A stretch of DNA of 64,000 bases. It comes from Sphaerisporangium fuscum. Lineage in GTDB: Bacteria; Actinomycetota; Actinomycetes; Streptosporangiales; Streptosporangiaceae. The stretch covers positions 81,852 through 145,851 of the forward strand of contig NZ_JAHDTF010000029.1 in assembly GCF_018531465.1 (NCBI RefSeq), given 5' to 3'. Positions 58,282 to 64,000 of this stretch are shown piece after piece (the first letter of the stretch is position 1; every line of letters starts with the position of its first letter). The notes beneath the pieces are model-generated. The model saw only the letters and a program-made list of their open reading frames with translations, made no database searches and was not told where the DNA came from. The translations under genes and the position numbers were made by a program.

Positions 58282-59499
58282 ATGGTGAAAACCGCACTCG
58301 TCATCCCGATCGTCGCCGCCCTGATGGCGGCACCGGCACCCGCAAGCGCGCACACCGGCGGGTGGACGGGGGCGTGGGCCGCCGCCCCCCAGCAGCCTTC
58401 GGCCGACGTCTGGTACCCCACCTGGGCGGAGAAAGGCTTCGCCGACCAGTCGGTGCGTCAGGTGATCCGGGTCACCGCCGGCGGGCCGATGATCCGGATC
58501 CGGCTGTCGAACGCCTACGGCGGCAGCCCGCTCCGGCTGACCGGTGCGACCGTCGCCAAGGCCGCCGGCGGCGCGGCCGTACGGCCGAACACCCTCCGGC
58601 CGCTGACCTTCGCGCGCTCCGCATCGGTGACCGTTCCCACCGGCGGGCAGGTCGGCAGCGATCCCGTCCGTCTCGCGGTCAAAGCGGGCGAACGGCTGAC
58701 GGTGACGCTGTACTTCCGTGAGGCCACCGGCCCGGCCACCTACCACAACCTCGCCCTGACCACCTCCTACCGGGCCTCCGGCGACCATACGCACGACCTC
58801 GGCCCGGCCGCGTACACCGAGACCGGCGTCTCCTCGTTCTACCTCTCCGGCGTGGACGTCCTCGCCGGCGGGAACGCCGTGGCCACCTTCGGTGACTCCA
58901 TCACCGACGGGTTCGGCGCCACGCTGGACGCCGACGACCGCTACCCGGACGCGCTGGCCCGCAGGCTCGGCGGACGGCGGCCGGTCCTCAACCTCGGCAT
59001 CGGCGGCAACCGCCTGCTCTACGACTCGGCGTGCCTGGGCGAGCGGGGCGTGGCCCGCTTCCGCCGGGACGTGCTCGACCAGCCGCGCGTCAAGACGGTG
59101 ATCGCGCTGGAGGGCACCAACGACATCCTCCTCGGCCTCCAGGAACCCACGCCCTGCACCACGCCGGCGGCCAAGGTCAGCGCGGGCGAGCTGGTCGTCG
59201 GGTACCGGAAGCTCATCCGCGCCGCCCACGAGCGAGGCGTCCGGATCCTCGGCGGCACCCTCCTGCCCATCAAGGGCTACCAGTTCTACTCGGAGGAGGC
59301 CGAGCGGATCCGCGACGAGGTCAACACGTGGATCCGGAGCAGCGGCGAGTTCGACGCCGTCGTGGACTTCGAACGGGCCGTCGCCGACCCCGGCGACCCT
59401 GACCGGATCCGGCCGGCCTTCGACAGCGGCGACCACCTCCACCCCAACGGTGCCGGATACCAGGCAATGGCCGACGCCGTCGACCTGACCGCCCTGTAG
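58282..59499 (+). CDS. Secreted SGNH/GDSL hydrolase (esterase)
   Basis: A 405-residue exported hydrolase. After the signal peptide (VKTALVIPIVAALMAAPAPA) a beta-rich N-terminal module (about 25-190) precedes the SGNH domain: block I TFGDSITDGFG (Ser), block II LGIGGNRLL (Gly), block III ALEGTNDILLG (Asn) and block V SGDHLHPNGAGY (Asp and His). It probably removes acyl groups from polysaccharides or other esters. ATG at 58282 is preferred over TTG at 58264. Tandem repeats follow its stop. Confidence 0.88.
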   Translation: MVKTALVIPIVAALMAAPAPASAHTGGWTGAWAAAPQQPSADVWYPTWAEKGFADQSVRQVIRVTAGGPMIRIRLSNAYGGSPLRLTGATVAKAAGGAAVRPNTLRPLTFARSASVTVPTGGQVGSDPVRLAVKAGERLTVTLYFREATGPATYHNLALTTSYRASGDHTHDLGPAAYTETGVSSFYLSGVDVLAGGNAVATFGDSITDGFGATLDADDRYPDALARRLGGRRPVLNLGIGGNRLLYDSACLGERGVARFRRDVLDQPRVKTVIALEGTNDILLGLQEPTPCTTPAAKVSAGELVVGYRKLIRAAHERGVRILGGTLLPIKGYQFYSEEAERIRDEVNTWIRSSGEFDAVVDFERAVADPGDPDRIRPAFDSGDHLHPNGAGYQAMADAVDLTAL

Positions 59500-59513
59500 G
59501 GCGACCAACACTC

Positions 59514-59641
59514 GGCGCCCAGGCCTGGCGGAGCGCGACCCGTCGCCCGTCTCTCGACGTGAGAGCGACCATCGCACGGCGCCCAGGCCTGGGCGGTGCG
59601 CGACCCGGCCGCCCGCCTCTCGAGGTGAGGCGGGACAATCG
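59514..59641. repeat. Two 64-bp imperfect tandem repeats with hairpins
   Basis: Copies begin with GGCGCCCAGGCCTGG at 59514 and 59578, and both continue through GCGCGACCCG, a CCCG.CTCTCGA.GTGAG hairpin and an ATCG end. Copy two contains the perfect palindrome CGCCCAGGCCTGGGCG and the stem CCCGCCTC/GAGGCGGG. They fill the gap between the esterase and alcohol dehydrogenase genes and may act as terminator or operator. Confidence 0.7.
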
Positions 59642-59682
59642 TCGGGGCCGGTGGGCGAGTCCGGTCCGAGAGAGGTGGAGCG

Positions 59683-60777
59683 GTGCGGGCGGTTCTGTAC
59701 GACGGGTTCGGTATGCGGCCGGAGGTCCGCCAGGTGGCGGACCCCGAGCCGTCGCGGGCGGGCGTCGTGATCCAGGTGGAGGCGTCCGGGCTGTGCCGCA
59801 GCGACTGGCACGGGTGGATGGGCCACGATCCCGACATCCAGGCGTTCCCGCATGTGCCGGGCCATGAGCTGGCCGGGGTCGTCACGGCGGTCGGCGGCGA
59901 CGTGACCCGGTGGCGGCCCGGCGACCGCGTCACCACGCCGTTCGTCTGCGCCTGCGGGCGGTGCGCGTCGTGCGCGGCCGGTGACCAGCAGGTCTGCGAG
60001 AACCAGACCCAGCCCGGGTTCACCCACTGGGGCTCGTTCGCGGAGTTCGTGGCGATCGAGAACGCCGACGTCAACCTCGTGCGCCTGCCGGACGGCATGC
60101 CGTACACGACCGCGGCGAGCCTGGGCTGCCGGTTCGCGACCGCCTTCCGGGCCGTCGTCACGCAGGGCCGGGTCGCGGCCGGCGAGTGGGTGGCCGTGTA
60201 CGGCTGCGGAGGTGTCGGGCTGTCCGCGGTGATGATCGCCGCCGCCTGCGGCGCCCGCGTGGTCGCCGTCGACGTCTCCCCCGCCGCCCTCGACCTGGCC
60301 AGGCGCTTCGGCGCCACCGAGACGGTCCTCGTCTCCTCGACCTCGGCGTCAACCGGCCACGCTTCCCAAGCCGGCACCGCGCAGGACGCCATCGGCTCGG
60401 CCGGGGCCGCGGACGTGCGGGAGGTGACCGGCGGGGGCGCGCACCTGACCGTCGACGCCCTCGGCAGCCCCGCGACCTGCGCCGCCGCCATCGAGAGCCT
60501 GCGCCGGCGCGGGCGGCACGTCCAGGTGGGCCTGCTCCCCCGCGCAGCCGGGCACCCCGCCGTACCGATGGACCGCGTCATCGGCCTCGAACTGGAGGTC
60601 CTGGGCAGCCACGGCATGGCCGCGCACGCGTACCCGGCCATGCTCGCGATGATCGAGGCCGGCACGCTGCACCCGGAGCAACTGATCACCCGCACGATCA
60701 CCCTCGACGAGACCCCCTCCGCGCTGACGGCCATGGACACCCCCGGCGTGACGATGGTCCTCCCCGCCCTCGAATAG
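59683..60777 (+). CDS. Zinc-dependent alcohol dehydrogenase (MDR family)
   Basis: A 364-residue medium-chain dehydrogenase. The catalytic zinc site is GLCRSDWHGW and PGHELAG; the four-Cys structural zinc lobe is CACGRCASCAAGDQQVC; the Rossmann motif is VAVYGCGGVGLSAVMIAA with VVAVDVS, indicating NAD preference. A Ser/Thr-rich insertion (VLVSSTSASTGHASQAGTAQ) near residue 215 is unusual for the family. GTG start with GGTGG upstream. It stands alone after the tandem repeats; its substrate is unknown. Confidence 0.88.
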   Translation: MRAVLYDGFGMRPEVRQVADPEPSRAGVVIQVEASGLCRSDWHGWMGHDPDIQAFPHVPGHELAGVVTAVGGDVTRWRPGDRVTTPFVCACGRCASCAAGDQQVCENQTQPGFTHWGSFAEFVAIENADVNLVRLPDGMPYTTAASLGCRFATAFRAVVTQGRVAAGEWVAVYGCGGVGLSAVMIAAACGARVVAVDVSPAALDLARRFGATETVLVSSTSASTGHASQAGTAQDAIGSAGAADVREVTGGGAHLTVDALGSPATCAAAIESLRRRGRHVQVGLLPRAAGHPAVPMDRVIGLELEVLGSHGMAAHAYPAMLAMIEAGTLHPEQLITRTITLDETPSALTAMDTPGVTMVLPALE

Positions 60778-60912
60778 GAGCCACGGCGGAACGCTCACTC
60801 ACCTTCAGCCGCCTCGTGGGCACGAAAGGAACCACTCCTCCCGCGCCGAATGCGGAACGCTCCCCTCCGCCGACATATGGCGCCTTCGGCACAGCCTTTT
60901 CCAAGGCGACCC

Positions 60913-61441
60913 TCACCGGCCCACGACCCCTCCATCGCCGCAAGCACCCGTCGCCTCCTTGACGGTGCTGTCATCGCTCTCCGGCGATTCCCGCTGCCGG
61001 GGTAAGGGAAGAGCGATCCCCTTCGTGCGCTCGTACTGGACCTGGAACCACACCGTCCGGCCGGTGGCGTTCTGACGGACGTCCCAGCGGTGCGCGAGCA
61101 TCTCGACGATCTGGAGTCCGCGCCCGCTCTCTCCGGATTCGTCGTCGCGAAGGCGCGGAAGGTTCTCACCACCCGCATCCACTACGTCCACGTGGATGAA
61201 GTTCATGGCAGTCGGCGAGCGCCAGGATGATTTTCCCGCCGTTCCTGGAATCCGAGTGGACCACCGCATTGGTCACCACTTCGGAGACCAGCAATGTCAC
61301 GTCGTCCAGAGCCGGGTGAGCTCCCCCTAGTTTCTCGCTCACAAAGCCGCGAGCGAGTTTCGCCGACTCGGCCTCCCCCTTCAACTCCATGACCCCCAGC
61401 AGTCTTCCGGTTCGCATCGCGCTCGCCTTCTCCCTCACCAT
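60913..61441 (-). pseudogene. RsbW-like ATP-binding (HATPase) protein split by a frameshift
   Basis: An anti-sigma-factor-type histidine-kinase-like ATPase commonly encoded with XRE-DUF397 genes. The front half (MELKGEAESAKLARGFVSEK, LDDVTLLVSEVVTNAVVHSD with the N-box Asn) runs to KIILALADC near 61215, then continues out of frame to a stop. The back half resumes one base away as MNFIHVDVVDAGGENLPRLR, SGRGLQIVEMLAHRWDVR and TVWFQVQYE. Removing one C in the run TGCC near 61206 would restore a single protein. No slippery heptamer is seen, so a mutation or sequencing error is likelier than programmed shifting. Confidence 0.75.
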
Positions 61442-61581
61442 CACCTCTTGCCGACTTCGCCGTACCACAGTGTCAACAGACAACTACGATCGGTAGCGAA
61501 AGGTGCTCACTTAGCGCCACAGTTTTCGTGGGCACCCTCGTGAGCAACCGAAATACCGAGATCCGGTAGGGAAGGTGCGAT

Positions 61582-62388
61582 TTGCCTCGCAGGAGAGATA
61601 TAGACCCAAGCGAGTCTCCCCGTGCTCTTTTCGCCTCCGAGCTGCGACGGTATCGGCAGGCGGCGAGACTCTCGCAACGGGCACTGGCTTCGCGCATGGG
61701 CTTCTCGGATTCGCTCGTCGCCATGGTCGAGATTCTCAAGCGCGCACCGAGCGACGACTTCGCCAAGGCATGCGACAAGGCTCTCGGACTCGACGGAACC
61801 ATGTTCGGGCTCTACATCGCTACGACCTGGGACAGAGCCCCCGAGCATCTCAGGCCATGGCTCGAGGAGGAGGAAGAGGCCGAAGCACTGCGGAGTTGGG
61901 AACCGAACCTCATCCCCGGCCTCCTCCAGACAGAGGCATATGCGCGCGCGATGTTCACGGCCGCCCCCGGCCTCTCCCCTGCGGAAGTGGAGGAACGGCT
62001 GGCGAGCCGCATGCGGCGACAGGCGATCCTTCAAAGGGACACGCCGCCGACGATCACCTTCCTGATGGACGAGGCCGTGATCCGCCGCCGAATAGGCAGC
62101 GCAGACGTCATGCGGGAACAGTTGAAGCTCCTGCTGGAAGTGGCCAGGCATTCCAACGTGACGATCCAGATCGTGCCCTTTGACGCCGAGGAGCACTGCG
62201 GGCTGGCAGGCGGGTTCATCATCGCCGAACGGAACGGGTCGGCCTATGCCGCCTACTCGGACGCCCAACCCTCGGGGCGGACGATAGACGACCGACAGGT
62301 GATAGCGCAGCTAGCTGCCCGGTATGACGCGATCAGGGCGGAGGCTTTACCTTTCAAGCAGTCACTACGTCTCATTCAGGAAGTGTGA
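61582..62388 (+). CDS. XRE regulator with DUF5753 domain
   Basis: A 268-residue regulator of the large actinomycete family paired with DUF397 proteins. Helix-turn-helix at 18-75 (ALFASELRRYRQAARLSQRA, LASRMGFSDSLVAMVEI), then the DUF5753 region (LRSWEPNLIPGLLQTEAYAR, FLMDEAVIRRRIGS, VTIQIVPFDAEEHCGLAGGF). TTG at 61582 follows GGGAAGG at 6 bases. Members such as BldB-linked and WhiJ-like regulators act in development. It is divergent from the RsbW-like ATPase gene and followed six bases later by its DUF397 partner. Confidence 0.9.
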   Translation: MPRRRDIDPSESPRALFASELRRYRQAARLSQRALASRMGFSDSLVAMVEILKRAPSDDFAKACDKALGLDGTMFGLYIATTWDRAPEHLRPWLEEEEEAEALRSWEPNLIPGLLQTEAYARAMFTAAPGLSPAEVEERLASRMRRQAILQRDTPPTITFLMDEAVIRRRIGSADVMREQLKLLLEVARHSNVTIQIVPFDAEEHCGLAGGFIIAERNGSAYAAYSDAQPSGRTIDDRQVIAQLAARYDAIRAEALPFKQSLRLIQEV

Positions 62389-62394
62389 ACCAAA

Positions 62395-62595
62395 ATGAGT
62401 GACCCTCGGGGCGCGCGGTGGCGCAAGAGCACCTACAGCACGGACAACGGCAATTGCGTTGAGGTCGCATCGAACCTGCCCGATCTCGTCGCCGTCAGGG
62501 ACAGCAAGAACTTGACCGGACCGGCCCTCATCTTCACACCACACGAGTGGTCCGCGTTCGTGAGCGGAATCAAGAACCACACGTTGGGCGCCTGA
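62395..62595 (+). CDS. DUF397 protein
   Basis: A 66-residue DUF397 domain protein: RWRKSTYSTDNGNCVEVASN, LVAVRDSKNLTGPALIFTPH and EWSAFVSGIKN, the whole family signature. It is encoded six bases after the XRE-DUF5753 regulator, the standard pairing, in which the DUF397 protein is thought to modulate the regulator like an antitoxin or partner. The gene is intact and of normal length, in contrast to the frameshifted ATPase on the other side. Confidence 0.9.
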   Translation: MSDPRGARWRKSTYSTDNGNCVEVASNLPDLVAVRDSKNLTGPALIFTPHEWSAFVSGIKNHTLGA

Positions 62596-63176
62596 TCTTC
62601 TCGGCACCCCTGTATGAAAGTGGTGTGGTCGGCTCCGAAGTCGGGACAGTCCGCGGGGATGCCTGAAGTTTCAGGCCGGCCGCACCACGCGGGGAGCATC
62701 CCGAGCAAGTCAAACCACAGATCCAACCGTCGGGGGCACCACTTCCTCCTCTGACAGGCTAGCGCGCCACCTGAGGTGACACAGTCGTAGCCGACCTCAC
62801 GGAGAAACTGGCCAACGACACGGCGATACCGACCCTGTCGACGACCTGAACCCACCAGCACCTGCGCGACGGACAGCCCTACCCCCAGAGAGGGCCGCCC
62901 TGAAACGACAGCGCCGCAGGCACCGTTTCAAGGACGTGTCGGCGGTACGCAGCGTGTCGGGGCTACGCCTGTCCGTATTGCCGTATTCATACGGATACTC
63001 GTACGGATATTCGGCGCGCGCGGTCGCCTCTATTTTCGAGCCGTTCCACGAGAACACTGCTCGGCTCCTTCTGATTCACCCCCCGATTCCCGTGTGCCCG
63101 CCGCTCTCGCGGCGCGGCCTGCCGTCATGCCCACGAACGGTGGCGGCACGGGATGAGCCTCGAGAGGAGTACCTCC
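62596..63176. other. Intergenic region before the M4 protease, with repeats
   Basis: No convincing gene in about 580 bases. TGAAACG (62901-62907) and CGTTTCA (62924-62930) form a hairpin. CCGTATTCATACGG (62981-62994) is a near-perfect palindrome overlapping 12-bp tandem copies TCATACGGATAC and TCGTACGGATAT; these may be operator sites for the protease gene. The AGGAG at 63164-63168 is its ribosome-binding site. Confidence 0.5.
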
Positions 63177-64000
63177 GTGAGACGCACAGCCGCACTGGCG
63201 GCCGCCACCGGGTTAACCGTGGCGGCCGCTCTGGTGCTCGCCTCACCGGCGGCCGCCCAGCCACCGAACGCCCGCGCCTCGAAGGCGCCGGCCGCCGACC
63301 CCCGTCTGAAGGCGGCCGAGGCCGCCGACAAGGCCGTCGCCAGCGGCCTCGACCACCTGCGCAAAGGCCCTGACGAGACGTACTGGCGCCGGGACGTCGT
63401 CCCCGGCGCGGGCGGCATGTACTACGTCAGCTACGAGCGCACCTACAAGGGCCTTCCGGTCGTCGGCGGCGACGCTGTCGTCGTGACGGACGGCCAGGGC
63501 CGCGTGCGCGACACCGTGAACGCCTCCGGACCCCACGCGGAGAACGTCCCGACACGGGCCAAGGTGACCGGGGAGGCCGCGACCGCCAAGGCCAGGACGC
63601 GGCTGGACCGGGCCGACGACAGCGCGGCCCCGCGCCTGGTCGTGTTCGCCTGGGACGCCACGCCCAAGCTGGCCTGGGAGGCCGTGGTCGCGGGTATCGC
63701 CGACGGCAAGCCGAGCAAGCAGCACGTGTTCGTCGACGCCCGCAGCGGGGAGATCCTGAGCTCCTACGACGAGGTGCGGGCCGGCGCCGGACGGGGCTAC
63801 TACTACGGCCAGGTGACCCTCGACACGCGCAGCTCGGGCGGGAGCTACCAGATGGTGGACCCGACGCGCAGCGGCCTGCAGTGCGGCGGGCAGGGCGGCT
63901 CGGCCTACACCGGCACCGACGACAGCTGGGGCAACGGATCAGGCACCGACCTGGAGACCGCCTGCGTCGACGCCCTCTACAGCGTCGAACGCGAATGGGA
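63177..64000 (+). CDS. Secreted M4 (thermolysin-like) metalloprotease, 5' part
   Basis: The first 274 residues of an exported M4 protease; the gene runs off the window. GTG at 63177 has AGGAG at 8 bases. Signal peptide RRTAALAAATGLTVAAALVL with cleavage near AAA-QP, then the FTP propeptide (YWRRDVVPGAGGMYYVSYER, TYKGLPVVGGDAVVVTDGQG), a PepSY-like segment (LAWEAVVAGIADGKPSKQHV, FVDARSGEILSSYDEV), and the start of the catalytic N-domain (GRGYYYGQVTLDT, YQMVDPTRSG). The HExxH zinc motif lies beyond the window. It is a candidate target for the emfourin-like protein at 39865. Confidence 0.88.
   Translation, partial: MRRTAALAAATGLTVAAALVLASPAAAQPPNARASKAPAADPRLKAAEAADKAVASGLDHLRKGPDETYWRRDVVPGAGGMYYVSYERTYKGLPVVGGDAVVVTDGQGRVRDTVNASGPHAENVPTRAKVTGEAATAKARTRLDRADDSAAPRLVVFAWDATPKLAWEAVVAGIADGKPSKQHVFVDARSGEILSSYDEVRAGAGRGYYYGQVTLDTRSSGGSYQMVDPTRSGLQCGGQGGSAYTGTDDSWGNGSGTDLETACVDALYSVEREW

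Noticed and set aside
62797..63057. Minus-strand frame with repeated YPYEY residues
   Set aside because: The repeat comes from the 12-bp DNA repeats of the intergenic region; no start signals or similarity.

Overview
The window is high-GC DNA with many GTG/TTG starts, GTGA/ATGA gene overlaps, SARP/AfsR and XRE-DUF397 regulators, subtilisin-inhibitor and M4 protease genes, and a pSAM2-like transfer module. This points to a filamentous actinomycete, most plausibly Streptosporangiaceae (for example a Nonomuraea-like genus). The genus assignment is inference.

Layout. 1-1480: decayed IS3 and IS630 transposases. 1478-8050: accessory DNA with a long-type glucose-1-phosphate thymidylyltransferase, a 2OG-Fe(II) oxygenase, fragments of an adenylation enzyme, a PLP decarboxylase and a LysE exporter, then an intact Ddl-VanX pair, a MarR/SDR pair and further fragments. 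8123-10541: PadR/isoprenylcysteine-methyltransferase-like and MerR/methyltransferase pairs. 10585-17871: one long minus-strand chain of overlapping genes for uptake and phosphorylation of (predicted) methylthioribose, continuing into a YbaB / WXG-like / polymorphic-toxin-like set, with divergent mtnD. 17933-24070: a large secreted S8 protease, its divergent TrmB/LuxR-type regulator and a membrane protein.

24295-32952: an integrative element of about 8.7 kb inserted in a lysR gene. Both junctions can be read. Joining the flanks restores an exact 295-residue LysR frame, and joining the element ends gives a palindromic attP. The element carries a large serine recombinase, an FtsK/TraB-like translocase, several tiny transfer-type proteins, a SAM-methyltransferase, an XRE-TPR regulator and a cutA cargo gene. 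A repeated 8-5-8 bp operator lies before the two regulated regions.

33802-48671: secreted GH88/105 hydrolase, PH-domain protein, transketolase/AceE-like enzyme with divergent Lrp regulator, two consecutive secreted protease inhibitors (SSI with Lys at P1, and an emfourin-like protein), LysR/SDR pair, catalase, isochorismatase-like hydrolase, ABC-2 exporter, XRE plus membrane protein, and CtaG/DUF2243 genes. 48808-64000: UbiB-like kinase, PhzF, GNAT, AhpD/FAD-oxidase genes with an AfsR-like regulator, SDR, SGNH esterase, zinc alcohol dehydrogenase, a frameshifted RsbW-like ATPase beside XRE-DUF397, and the start of an M4 protease cut by the window end.

No tRNA, rRNA or CRISPR array was seen. 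All calls come from reading the sequence; no database search was run.
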